Of a stretch of DNA of 64,000 nt, positions 24,198 through 35,540 are shown piece after piece. Under the pieces are notes generated by a model. It was not told where the DNA came from. It made no database searches and saw nothing but the letters and a program-made list of their open reading frames with translations. The stretch lies in the NCBI GenBank assembly GCA_964034945.1, contig OZ035962.1, positions 20,183,530 through 20,247,529 on the forward strand. Direction: 5' to 3'. The DNA is from Chrysopilus asiliformis (lineage: Eukaryota; Arthropoda; Insecta; Diptera; Rhagionidae). Position 1 is the first letter of the stretch, and every line of letters begins with the position of its first letter. Both the position numbers and the translations under genes were made by a program.

Positions 24198-24263
24198 GAG
24201 CTGTCGGTTTGATGTCTGTCAATCTGCCGGTCTGCAGATTGACAGACGTCAAACCGACAGCTC
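24198..24263. repeat. 30-bp-arm palindrome inside the GTCY tract
   Basis: The arm at 24198-24227 begins GAGCTGTCGGTTTGATG. Its inverted copy at 24234-24263 ends CAAACCGACAGCTC. One mismatch was seen across 30 pairs, with a 6-base loop. None of the other GTCY tracts in the window shows such a palindrome. Confidence 0.9.
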
Positions 24264-24315
24264 GATCTGTGGATCTGTCGGTCATTCGGCCTGTCGGTCT
24301 GTCCGTTTTACATAT

Positions 24316-24859
24316 CCTATAATATAATACGAGGAATGTCTGTCTGTCTGTCTGTCTATATGTCTGCACAAACGATCTCGAAAACCCGCATAACGATTTT
24401 AACGAAACTTGGTGGTTAGGGAATTTCGGGGACGAGGAATCGATCTAGATAGGTCTCCCCTCTGAGAAAATTTCCCTCGATACCCCTCGCCTGATATCTT
24501 CGAATTGGGTGGTCCGATCTTAATGAAACTTTACAGTATTACTAAGCGGGCTAAGGGTTTTCGATTTTTCCACTACAAATCTGACTTTTCCCTCCCCTCG
24601 ATAACCCTCACCTGGTGTCTCAAAACAACGTTTCAAAAATCGGTGACAGCGATTACTCAATAACCACTCAACCGATTTCCACGAAATTTTGTTATCGCGC
24701 GTTAGTTTTAGTTCTAGCTTTCTAGATCGGGAATTTAAAAACTCTGGAAAAGCTCTGTAAAGATAATGTGAAAAGCTCTATAAAGATAATGTTTTTCCCC
24801 AAAAATCAGCAAAAGTAGGATTTTGAGGTCGCCGAGCATGGCTCGGTCTTCCTGGTACT
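24316..24859 (+). mobile_element. Helitron/Helentron-like element with terminal hairpin, copy 1
   Basis: It starts CTATAATATAATACGAGGAA, followed by (GTCT)n and ACGAAACTTGGTGGTTAGGG. It ends with the hairpin CCGAGC-ATG-GCTCGG and TCTTCCTGGTACT. There is no obvious target duplication. A 3'-terminal hairpin about a dozen bases from the end, without target duplication, suggests rolling-circle-type transposition. A reverse-oriented copy is at 44133-44650. No protein coding was seen. Confidence 0.65.
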
Positions 24860-25014
24860 CTTAAGTAATTCGAGAACGCGTTGAGCTAGCAACTTGAAAT
24901 TTTTTGTAAATAAATTTTACGAAAATCGAAGTTTTCAGTGATTTAATTTTTTTTAGTCATTCTGTATTTGATTAGTATGACTAAAAATCCAAAACGTCGT
25001 CTGTCTTTCGCCAC

Positions 25015-25621
25015 ACTTATTTGTCCTCTTTAGTCTTTGAATACACATCTTTGCTTTTGAGTTATTATTAAGAACCTTTTGACTCCAGATGAGATTTTTC
25101 ACGGAAAATTTGAGGAAAAGGATAATCACGTCACCCTAATAGGACCTTCCGTTATCCTTACAAACTTATTAATGACAGAATCGGATTCAGCGAACTCAAA
25201 AACCCCCAGAAATTGAGGAAACTAATAATAACCTTATCCTTACAGGACATTCCGTTATCTTTACAGATTTATTGATGCCAGAATCGGATTCAGTGACCCC
25301 AGAGACCCCTAGATGAGATTTTTCCGGAAAATTTGAAGAAAGTCATAATCACGTTATCCTTACAGAGCCTTTCGTTATCCTTACAGATTTCTTAAGGCTA
25401 AAATCGGATTCAGTGATCCCAGAGACTCACAGATTAGACTTTTCCGGAAAGTTTGAGATTTTTCAATCTAACAGAACCTTCGCTTATCCTTACAAGTAGT
25501 GAAAATATTGCATTGTCATCGGATTTACCGATGACTGGATGTGAATCAAAATTAGATTACAAGATTTAACCCTGACAGACAGACAGGCGAACAGACAGAG
25601 TGATACGAGGTAAATAAAAGC
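25015..25621 (-). mobile_element. Satellite-bearing GTCT element, copy 1
   Basis: Read on the minus strand it starts GCTTTTATTTACCTCG, has a (GTCT)n tract, then GGGTTAAATCTTGTAATC, then about four diverged ~120-base monomers containing TGTAAGGATAACGGAA-like text. It ends near TTCAAAGACTAAAGAGGACA. The same order occurs on the + strand at 50784-51805. Confidence 0.65.
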
Positions 25622-27203
25622 ATCACAGTATATTTTTTGCACCAAAACCCCCGAATGTAATAAAAATGCAATAAGGTCTTTTATTTCAATAGTTTGTTAA
25701 TTTTATTTGAACTACTAATAGTTATATTTGATTATGTATATAACGCTCCCAATATATAATTTTAATACGAAAATTTATGTAATTTTGATTTGACAAAATT
25801 ACAATAATTTAATTCTCTCTGTGATAACATAATAAAAACCAAATTTCTATTTAAGCTTCATTCTCAAAAAACCCAGACAAATTATATATTTGCGTGTGAG
25901 TATAAGGCGTTATATACCAAGATAAGCTATTGTTATTAGACCGCTTCTAAAATTCTAGAGCCGTTATTTTCCACATTTCTTCTCAAATATGATTTGACGG
26001 CTAAGATTTACATTATTTGTTTGTGCTGTAAAGGACAATAGCTTCAAGACATCACCGCCATCACTTCAGATCTCCGAAATATTCTTTAGTACACCCCACG
26101 GAGACGAATTGGACTATGTTGCTTTAATGCTTTGATGAATTTTCTCAATCTATTTAAATATCACTTTGGCAAGTCATTACCAAAAACCAAAGAAATACCG
26201 TCTAAGTGGATACCTCTAACCATCAATCGCTATCAAAGTTCCATCAAAATAATTTCCTCCCTCTCACGGCACAGAGCTGCCGTCACGACCTCCTGAGTTT
26301 AGTCTGCGAAATCATTGCCCTTTTCGTTTACTTGAGTCCCCAAAATGGGGCTGGCTTATTGTTAAAATCAGATTACTTGAGTGTTTCCCTTCCTGGCAAA
26401 AAGCTATTAAGAAACTTTTTTTTCCCCCTTATTTATAATAAAGCGGCATATAGCCTCAATCCATTTGAAAGTCCCAAGTATAAAGGAACCACCCACCCCG
26501 AAATCGGTGGCTCCTATTAAACGGTTAGACATGAAACCATAGATTTAACTAGCCCAGACCACCCTAAGGTAAACCGATTCGGCCCAGAATGAATCTTTCA
26601 TACAAAAGGCACTGTCAAAGGGGAATGCGGCGGAGGAAGATCAAATCAATTGTTTGTTGACGTAATTATTTTCTGTTTATAATCGAATAAGTGGCAGCAA
26701 GAATTTTTGGGTTTTACGGTCTCATGAACAAGCAATTAATCCAAATATTAGCAATATTATTGCTAAATATTGAGCAATTCAATTTTATTGTCATAATTTT
26801 TGCAATTCGTTTCAATTTGATTCATTCGAATTAAATTCCTCGGCCCAATATGATTTATGGTGAAATGTGTTAGCATTAAAAAGATAATTCGTGATGAATG
26901 TATTTATGTGTTATCTTATGATTCTGGCGCTATAAATTTATTTACCTTTTTAATCTAGCATCTAGTATTTATTGTAGTGATAACACTCAAACAATTGACA
27001 TATTGGAAAATTTGCTTTAATTAATCGAATTAAGGTTTATGACTGGAGTTTGATTGATTTTCCTTTTGTAGTCATTTTGTATGCGATAAGTTGATTGAAT
27101 ACCATGAATTAGGTTGTACAAAAAAAAAACAACAGAGAAAAAAAATAGTAAGTCTCAAAATTTTATAATGGAAAATCGTGACTATTATTAAAAAAATTCG
27201 TTA
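25622..27203. other. Unique intergenic stretch
   Basis: No gene was recognised. The 104-codon open frame at 26206-26520 lies in a locally less AT-rich segment, but shows no domain, signal peptide or splice context and is treated as chance. Confidence 0.35.
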
Positions 27204-27830
27204 CAAATGTCTGTCTTTTCGTCCATGAACACCATAATTTTCGAAAGGATTGAGCTAAAGGGTAAGGATACACGACGAGAGACTTTGGTCTCTGAGACCA
27301 AAAATTTCGCCTCTGGATACAAAGAGACCTGTGTATACACTTCGGAGACCGGAGATTTGTCTCCAAGTATCAAGTCTCTAGGGTCTAGGGTACAAATCTC
27401 CGGTCTCCGAAGTGTATACACAGGTCTCTTTGTATCCAGAGGCGAAATTTTTGGTCTCAGAGACCAAAGTCTCTCGTCGTGTATCCTTACCTAAAGACTT
27501 GAAATTTCGTATAGTTACGTTTCTTGTAAATGACTAGGCTAAGTTCTTGAACGGGCAAAATTGGATCATTCTTCCCCTCTCCCCTATACAAACGAAACAG
27601 TTTTTTTTACAATTTTCTCGAAAACGGTGAATCGTATTCAAAAATAGTAGACGCAAAATCTGTTTTGAATATGATTTTACATAGCCGTTCCATACATCAA
27701 AATTCAATAGGACATATCCTTTCCCCCTCTCCTATACAAATGGATTTTTTTTAAATAAGCATGTTGTCTGTCATCATATAGAGTATTTTTGACGATTAGC
27801 CCCTGGCAATTGTAGCTTTTTTATGTTTTT
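27204..27830 (+). mobile_element. mini-me-like element (family 2) split by a foldback
   Basis: From TTTTCGTCCATGAACACC and AATTTTCGAAAGGATTGAGC it resumes after 27496 with ACTTGAAATTTCGTATAG and runs to GCCCCTGGCAATTGTAGC at its end. It is the reverse of the 10108-10735 copy. The GTCY tract is almost gone. The foldback element occupies 27261-27491. Confidence 0.7.
27261..27491. mobile_element. Foldback element with perfect 100-bp arms
   Basis: The left arm 27261-27360 begins GGTAAGGATACACGACGAGA and its exact inverted copy is 27392-27491; all 100 positions pair. The loop is 31 bases. The flanking TAAAG at 27256-27260 and 27492-27496 is a 5-bp direct repeat, interpreted as target duplication. 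The uninterrupted relative at 13243-13262 has one TAGAG at this point. Each arm has an inner palindrome TTTGGTCTCTGAGACCAAA. No coding content. The perfect match suggests recent insertion or ongoing arm correction. Confidence 0.92.
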
Positions 27831-28133
27831 GTATGGAAAATCGGTGAAATTTTATGGTAATGGACACAAAGTCAATTAACCCCGAAATGCATACCTCGAT
27901 TTTAATTATCCATATACCATTGAATGTGCCTAGCTCTAGCGTATAATACAAGGCATATGACATTCTGAAAGAATCAAAATGGCGGCCGTGAAACGCCATT
28001 TTGTCTAAGTTTCCCTTGATAAAACCCAGAGTAATGGGTAGCAAATGAAAGATCTCAGATGAAGACTTTCAAACATCCTTGACAAAGTTCCACAAAATCA
28101 AGATGGCCAGTTTGACGAAGAATGCCGCTCTAA

Positions 28134-28314
28134 AGGAGCCTCCACACGTTCAATATTACTTGACAATTTTACTTGAATGACTCATGTTTCAAGTCACATT
28201 GATCGTTTGGATGCTCTTCAATGTTACTTGTGGAGGCAATTTCCATTAATATTACTTGACGAAAATTTTCGTCAATAATACTTGTCAAGTAACATTGAAC
28301 GTGTGGAGGCTCCT
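28134..28314. mobile_element. PIF/Harbinger-like MITE (TAA target site)
   Basis: Flanked by TAA on both sides (28131-28133, 28315-28317). The ends AGGAGCCTCCACACGTTCAA and TTGAACGTGTGGAGGCTCCT are inverted repeats. The similarity goes on with ATTACTTGACAA / TTGTCAAGTAAC. Length is 181 bp with no coding. A 3-bp TWA duplication is characteristic of PIF/Harbinger elements. Confidence 0.85.
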
Positions 28315-29001
28315 TAAGAAGAATTTTAATTGCACTCATTAGATCAGTTAAAATTTTTCTTTTACCATTACTAAAAGATCTTTTCGTTACCTATTTACTT
28401 GTTTGATACATTTTTGTCTTTTTTTCGTAAATTTTCAACAGGTCATCCTTCTTAATAGAATATTTCTAATGAAATGAAAAGAAAATTGAATTAGTTTTTA
28501 TGCCACATTAACTGTTAGATTCGGTCGTTGCATTAAGCAAATTCAAATGCGATCATTTTGATTAATATTCTAACAAAATTAATAGTTTTGGTTTTTACAG
28601 TTAAGTTAATTTGAGCTAATTTGTTATTATTCCAAAATTTATCAACATTACCCAGTCTATTACTCTAAACAATTCACTCAAGCGTTAAGCGATAGTATTT
28701 TACATGTTAAATTTATGAACCAAGATTCATATACATTTCCTAAAGCAAAATAATGCAATTATAAACTTTCAATATATTCACACGTATGTGTAAATCTAAT
28801 GGGGTTACTACACTAGTATTTGATTCAAACTAAATTTCAATTCACATATTGGAACATTACAGTATCAATTCTATCGAAATACGCTATTAAATTTAGTTTT
28901 ATATGGTTTTATATAAATATAATACAGTAACGTGCAGTCTAAAGTGCGGAAGGTACAGAGCGCACCCTGAGCATTTCCCAAAAATTAATCAAATAAAATA
29001 A
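28315..29001. other. Unique AT-rich stretch
   Basis: Nothing supportable was seen other than scattered AT-rich sequence. Confidence 0.35.
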
Positions 29002-29390
29002 TCTTAATATATAAAAATGGATGTTTGTTTGTTTGTTGGTCTGTTTGAGATTACAAAACTCAAAAACGACTGGACCGATTTTTACGCGGTTTTTTGCAAA
29101 ATGATCTGCGTGGCCAGGAGCAGGTTTTTAGCTATGTTAGATTTTCAACATTCGAAACAGAAGGTCCTGTAAGGATACCGCAAATATCCTTTTTCCCATT
29201 TTTCCCCGGAAAAATTGGCATTAGGGGGTTTCCTGGGTCACTGATCACGAATACGGTGTTGGAATTTCAAAGTTCGAAACGGTCCTGTAAGGATAACGTT
29301 TTTTCCCAAAAGTTTTTAGGTTATTTATGGTCTTTTGGCATTCTAAAATTTATACAAAAAACTTTAAGCTGGCAACGAAGGGTCTGCTAG
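29002..29390 (+). mobile_element. Non-autonomous Helitron
   Basis: It starts A|TCTTAATATATAAAAATG, carries the insect Helitron phrase ACTGGACCGATTTTTACG and ends GCAACGAAGGGTCTGCTAG|T. The 5' TC, 3' CTAG and A/T insertion site all fit Helitrons. Inside lie two diverged copies of the AAGGTCCTGTAAGGATA monomer also found as a satellite at 50943-51745. No Rep/helicase coding. Confidence 0.85.
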
Positions 29391-29658
29391 TATAATAATA
29401 AAATAAAAATATAAATCAAATTCCTCAATTGAATTCAAGAAGAGACTTTCTTTTCTTTATTACTAATGTGCAGTGAAAAAACTGCACCCAGTACTCAGAG
29501 AGAATTTTCGATCAAACCATCGTATGCCAAACGCATCTCCCGATAGACTTGACGCGGAAGGGAAGATAAATAATGAAATACAGGAATCAGTCAATCTTCC
29601 TTGATCTCTATTGCTGCTTTAAATTACTGTCGGGGCAGAACATATCGGTGCACATCTG

Positions 29659-30316
29659 GGCAGCAATCGTGTAACGCGACGCAGACACGAAATTGCGTCT
29701 TTCATTAAGAAAAGCAATCGTGTATGGCGACGCGTCGTTGCATACTAGCGACGCGTCTTTTCGTTCAGCGACACAGTTCGAGGCGTCGCTCAGTGTCATT
29801 TCGTCTGCCATTTCACAATGGAGGAACCAAAGTAAATAAAAGTTTTTGTATTTAAATTATAATAAATTTATATTATTTCAGGAAGATAACGAATGAAAAC
29901 CAGTGGGAAACCCTTGTAAGGCTCATGGATGAAAATAATGCCTTACCGGGGGGTGCGTTTGACACTGGTGGCTCCGGCAACAAAAAGAAAAAACTTTTGT
30001 GGGAGGATTTGATTTTTATTCACTTCAAACAAAAAGTCTATTAATTATGCATACATACGGTATACATTACTTTTTTTCTGGCGAACTTACCATAAAATTA
30101 ATTTCAGCTAGTTCAAACATTTTTATTTTGACGTTTCTGTAGCAAGATATTTGTCGGAAAGCTTTATTTAGCATGAACTATAATTGATTTAAGAAATTCA
30201 ATCCATTGAACGTTCAAACTTTTTAGTGTCGCGATACAAGATTAGAAAAACGTGTCGCGTCGATGTCGCTGTCTCAGCTCAAAGACGGAGACGCGTCTCG
30301 TTACACGATTGATGCC
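29659..30316. mobile_element. PIF/Harbinger-like element with a Myb-like gene relic
   Basis: Inverted termini GGCAGCAATCGTGTAACGCG and the complement of TCGTTACACGATTGATGCC are flanked by CTG on each side. The interior holds the short spliced Myb/MADF-like relic at 29818-30044. The termini are unusually rich in CGCG/GACGCG. No DDE nuclease remains. The superfamily is inferred from the 3-bp duplication plus the Myb-like companion protein. Confidence 0.6.
29818..30044 (+). pseudogene. Myb/SANT-like (PIF/Harbinger accessory) protein remnant
   Basis: Exon 1 (29818-29831) begins ATGGAGGAACC. A 50-base intron with GTAAAT donor and TTTCAG acceptor joins it to 29882-30044. The product starts MEEPKKITNENQWETLVRLM and continues with a KKKKLLWEDL segment before a stop. 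The pattern, Trp then about 45 residues to a second WEDL-type Trp, resembles the Myb/SANT-like DNA-binding domain of the second PIF/Harbinger protein. It stops after about 58 residues, so it is truncated. The identification rests on the pattern and host element rather than an alignment. Confidence 0.4.
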
Positions 30317-33218
30317 CTGGATTCTTATGGTGAGCAGTAGGGATCGGAAGCAGTAAATCGTGTATGATTTCCTATTCATGCTTTAAATTGCCTTGGGAGC
30401 GGAGCATAACACCGCATTATTAAAGATATCTCGAGAATGGTATCTCGAAATTATCAAAATCGAAATGTTAAGTTTCAACTAAAAATTCTAAAATTATTCT
30501 TAGTTTATATTTTACAGAAATAATAATCATTTCATACCGACCTCAGTCATATTTCTCCAGATTACTCAGTCCTCCGTTGTTATCCATACCCATTTAAGAA
30601 AATTTATTCAGGAGACTGCATCTTAGTACAATAGTTGAAATACTATCAAAATTTACCTTTAATAAACATAAGTAGATCAACTTTGATATTAGCAGCAAGA
30701 TTTTGTTCCTTTTCAATAAACTGGAGTAGAACATAACCTGATGCAGTGTTTAAAGGATGTCGTGAAAGGTTTGGGTTGAATTCATCCACTTTACGAACTC
30801 ATTTCATTAAATCCTATAATCAAACTTATCCTATAATTGAACATACCTGCACACATTAATACAAATGATGCACATGGGTACATTTGATAAACAAACAAAA
30901 TATTGACTGTTTTATGCAAGTTGTATACACATGTATGTTGTATAAAATGCATTTGCATAACATGAATACGAAACATGCAGACAAGTTCATACTATTATAG
31001 ACTATAGTTTTATTATTAAATGTCTACATCTATTAAGAGCAATATTGAGCTAAGAAGCAAAAATAAAGCGAAATGGGGTTTGCTAGTCTTTCTATCGATC
31101 CTTGAAGTATCCTTAATGCCGGAATTTAATTTCTCCGAGTAATTTCTCAACGCATTTCAAGCAGAAAAGCACTTCGCATCTCGGTTCAGTTGATTTATTT
31201 ACTCAGTTCATTCGAAGATACAAGGTATAAGATATTTATCTGTGCCATTAGACCAAGGATAAGTCTGACATCATCACTTGGATTTGCATTGATTTCTTGT
31301 TTGTTCAATATTGTTGAAATCGGCACAAAAACACAAATTTCACCAACACATAAATGAGTTTTTATACATTATCCAGACATTACGAATGTTTCAATTTAGT
31401 GTTGATCCTCTCTTTATGAAAAGTAAACATATAGTATATTAAATTATGTAGTTTGGTTGATTCAACTGCGTTTTGTAATGAACCAACAATACAATGGTGA
31501 AATTAAATACGGACGTAATGAAATCAACAATGCAGCATAATTGAATCAACTAATGACACATTATTGATTTTTTTTTATAAACCATAAAAATTGTTGATTT
31601 TAACCCAAACGTAGTTGATTTGCATACAGATTCGTGATCCCTTGATCACGGACAGGTTAAATAATGATGCCATGTTTCATACTCGATTCTGTGCACCAAT
31701 CCGCTCCAGGCGCCTTGATGCCCAAGCTTCATTGTGTCGAGTAAAACTACAAATCAGAAATGATCCAATGGTTAAACAAAAACTGTATAGATTCCTCTGG
31801 CTGACCGAACAGTTTTTACATTTCTTAATAATTCTTATGTGGTTTGGAGCAATTGCGGTATAAGTACTCAAGTCGAGTTCTTATGCCGCGTACACACCGG
31901 AGCTCACGGTAGAGTTTTTATGCCAAATCGACTTCTTAGCTTACATACATACCGGAGATCGCTATCCCTCCCCCTAGAAATTCTAATAGAGATTATTGTG
32001 CTAGTTTACCAAGGGCCGTGATCATTTAATCACGTGGTTGACTATGAACGTGATCGTTTTTTTAGGAAGTTGGCCTTAAACGTGATCGCTAATTGACAAC
32101 GAACGTGATTTCGACAATATGTGCTTGGTTGAATTAAACACGAACTAAGTTGACGCCAAAATGCCACTAAGGTTTCTAGTTGATTATATCAATGAATTTT
32201 TCTCCATTTGGGACAGGAATTAAAAATCGAATGGTATTTCGATGCAATAATACACTGTAAACAATTTTGAAAAAATGCATGTTATTGATAGTCTGTTAAT
32301 GAATTCTGATAGATAATTTTGAGCTGAAAAACATTACCGAAATGTCTACTGCGTCAATTTTTTTATTAATTGATCCTTAAAGAATTAATCATTCAAAAAT
32401 TCACAGAAATTTCTGTTATCATCGTAGAAGAGTAATTTTTAGCTTATTTTAATGGTAATAAGCTCTACTATCATTTAAAAATAATTTCATAAAGATTTCC
32501 ACCCAAAAGAATTAAAATAATAATGGCCCTTTTTTCGACTTAATTGCCTGATAACTCCTAAATATCTTGACTTACGCAAAAATATTCTCAGCCGGAATTG
32601 TACTACATTTAATTAAAAAAAAAGTATGTCCTAACTTTTATTCTCGTAACATTCACTAAAAAGAAGATATTAGCGAAAAGTTAATTTGTATATGCTCTCA
32701 TATATGAATCCACGTGAGTACGAGTAAAAAAATTTTTGTTTTGGATCTCTTTCAAATTTAGCTCACATAGGGTACAGAGCTTGTGAAAAATGGCAAATTT
32801 CAGATTTTTATTTCTAAAGTAGTTTCAGAGTTACAGCATTTTGAAATCCTCAGAAAATCGCAATTTTTCTGCTAAAGTGCAATCACAAAAAAAATTATAA
32901 CTCAGGCTAGGAATGAGATAGACGTCTGATTCGATGTATTCGATGTACAACATCACATATTCTGAGCAGTTTTAAATTTCAAGGTCACGCCATAAACCAT
33001 TTGACCTTGAATATCTCAAAAACCCATATTTTAATTTTTTCGAAAAAAATCACAAATAAACATTGAGTTTTCTAAGCTCAATTACCACTACGTCACCGAT
33101 GCATTTGCGACACTCTTAGTAACATTTAAAATTCACTAAATGTTTCTGAATAATGAAAATATATTATAGATATTATAATTTTTTAACAAAGAGAGGCCGC
33201 ACCCCACATACATTTAAT
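30317..33218. other. Unique intergenic stretch
   Basis: No gene was recognised. A hairpin TTCGTGATCCCTTGATCACGGA lies at about 31627-31650, and GTGATC motifs recur at 32018-32110. TTGATT/AATCAA-rich text between 31450 and 32200 may be a worn palindromic element, but its ends cannot be defined. Confidence 0.35.
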
Positions 33219-33806
33219 TTTTATACCCGTATGGTGAAACCAAAGGGTATCTTAACTTTGCCTTACCGTTTGTAACGCCAAGATCCCGTCATCACACATA
33301 AAAATGAATTACACCAGTGTGTTTAGAATGATAAAAATAATTGATTTTTGCATGTCCGTCTGTCTGTCTGTCTGTCCGTCTGTCCGTCTGTCCGTCTGTC
33401 CGTCTGTCTGTCTGTCTGTCTGTGGCGCGGATTGCGGGCGCACGGATTGAGCTAGAGACTTGAAATTTTGCGTGGATCCGTTTTTCGTAAAATGCGAGGC
33501 TAGGTTCGTTAATGGGCAAAAATGGACCATTAGGGGGGGTACCCCCCATACGAACGAAAACGGTTTTTGTGAATATCTCAAAAACGGTACATCTTATCAA
33601 AAAAGTCCAAGAACAAAAGATATTTAGGATATGATTCTACATAAAACTCCCATACGTCAAAATCCGATTGGAATAAATTTTAAAAATTCTTATTGGAAAG
33701 TTTGACTTCAAAGTGGAATTTTGGTAGAACTGTTCGAATTTTGATACGAATATCACCATACGGGTCTCCAATGATTGCCAGATTGGCAATTATAGCTTTT
33801 GTTATG
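33219..33806 (+). mobile_element. mini-me/DINE-1-like element (family 1), copy C
   Basis: A complete copy: TTTTTATACCCGTATGGTG start, GTCT/GTCC core at 33355-33422, inner subterminal repeat CACCATACGGGT near 33746, hairpin ATTGCC-AGATT-GGCAAT at 33774-33790 and end ATAGCTTTTGTTATG followed by T. It is the best reference copy with copies A and F. Confidence 0.85.
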
Positions 33807-33923
33807 TAATTGAGATAGGGGCTAGATGGAGGCTTCGAAGACTAGTGGCGGTTTAACGTTGGATGCAGACATGGAAGAGTGGAATACCTCATTTTTTAAA
33901 ACTATAGCGTGCAAACAAATTGC

Positions 33924-35540
33924 CAGGGATGGGAAACGTTATGGGAACGTAGCGAAATAACGAAACGAAAAAACGATTTGTCGGTTTTTTCCTCAAAATT
34001 GCGTTATAACGTTATAGAAATTTAATTCCGTTACAATAACGAAAAACGTAACGAAAACCGAAAAAATGATTTCGTTATTTATTTATATTTGCTTTATTTT
34101 TTTTTTTTTTTTTTTACTATTTTTTTGTCAAATGTTTATCAAATATTACCCCACAAACCTACCACCTGAATAAAATATAATTAAAAATATTGGGATAGAA
34201 TTTTTAATCATATTTCGATTCTAAATCGGACTTAGTTTTGGCGAGCTTCACTCTATTTCTGAAGATACGAAAAAGAAAATCTTTTAAGCAATTTTTGGTA
34301 TCGAAAATATTTTCTTTTTGGTATCTCCAGAAGTAGAGTGAATTTGGCGAAAGCAAAGTCCGACTCAGAATCAGTGACATTCAAAATATCCTAAAATTCA
34401 ATATCTTTGATTTTTTTAATGAACAAAACTTTTGTTCGATTTTTTTTCATCTTTTTTTTAAATATTAAAAATTTTACGTTTACAGGCAATTTTTAAATCG
34501 TGATTTTCACTGTTTTAGAAGAATGACTGGTTTAGAAGGATGACTTGAATTCCAAATAGAATTTGTGGTTATTTTACACAGATATAAAATCAAATAAAAC
34601 CTAGTTTGGGATTTAAAACCTTTTTTGCGGGAAAATCCAGCAGATTAAGTTTAAAAAAACTGAATTTTCGTTTCGTTTGAGTGTGTTTAGGTACATAGGA
34701 ATTCTTTCATTTTCCTTTGCTAAGGTATTCTCAGGTATTCTCACGCTTCTTCTTGATTCGCTAAACCGGTTTCAGCTACAAATCAAAACGAAATAGCTTT
34801 CATCAACCTATCACAAACCAGATTCCGATTGAAATTTTTTTATACCCGTATGGTGAAACCAAAGGGTATATTAGATTTGCCTTACCGTTTGTAACGCCAA
34901 GATCCCGTCATCACACAAAAAAATGAATTACACCAGTGTGTTTAGAATGATAAAAAAAGTTGAATTTAGCATGTCCATCCGTCTGTCCGTCTGTGGCGCG
35001 GATTGCGGGCGCACTTTATGATTCAAAATAAAACTTCCATACATCAAAATCCGATTGGAATAAATTTTAAAAAATCTTATTGGAAAGTTTTACTTCAAAG
35101 TGGAATTTTGGTACAACTGTTCGCCGTTCACTTAAACCACCATACGGGTTTTGAATAATTGCCAGATTGGCAATTATAGCTTTTGTTATGTTTAAATGAT
35201 AGAAAAAGGGTCTTGAAGACCTGACGAAAATCGAAAACCAAAAAGTCAGAAGTTAGGTTAAGCAAGCAAAAAGTTTTTAAGTTTTATTATTTTTTTTATA
35301 GAATTTATTTTTATGGATGCTGAACTAAATTACTTTGTGATAAATACACTATTATTAAAAAACATTTTTTTCCGTTTTCTGTTTCAATATAATGTATAAC
35401 GCAATAATAACGTTATAACGTAACGAAATGAATTTTTTTATCGTTACAAAACGAAATAATGTAACGAAATAAAATTTGAATTTCGTTACATAACGAAATG
35501 TATAACGTTACGATTTTTTTTTTGTCGTTTGCCATCCCTG
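33924..35540. mobile_element. TIR DNA transposon, copy 2 (AACG-rich)
   Basis: It runs from CAGGGATGGGAAACGTTA to TTTGCCATCCCTG and matches copy 1 at 291-1908. It keeps uninterrupted versions of the two sites where copy 1 carries MITEs. It has acquired its own extra DNA at about 34460-35265, including mini-me copy D. No transposase frame. Confidence 0.65.
34837..35190 (+). mobile_element. mini-me/DINE-1-like element (family 1), copy D, internally deleted
   Basis: Both terminal regions are present (TTTTTATACCCGTATGGTG and ATTGCCAGATTGGCAAT..GTTATG). About 230 bases are missing after the GTCY core, from the GCGGGCGCA motif near 35015 to the TTATGATTC segment. It sits inside TIR transposon copy 2. 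Confidence 0.8.

Larger units (their letters stand above)
24055..24935 (-). mobile_element. mini-me-like family 3 element interrupted by a Helitron-like insertion
   Basis: The left part (24055-24315) carries the complement of the family 3 3' half and a GTCY tract. The right part (24860-24935) continues with AATTCGAGAACGCGTTGAGC and AACTTGAAATTTTTTGTAAA. Joining the two restores the order seen at 5755-6116 and 54765-54880. A long palindrome sits inside the GTCY tract (24198-24263). Confidence 0.65.

Noticed and set aside
26206..26520. 104-codon open frame
   Set aside because: No domain, signal peptide or splice context; the length is possible by chance in this locally less AT-rich DNA.
31450..32200. 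Possible palindromic element rich in TTGATT and GTGATC motifs
   Set aside because: Only short hairpins are visible; no consistent terminal repeats or target duplication.
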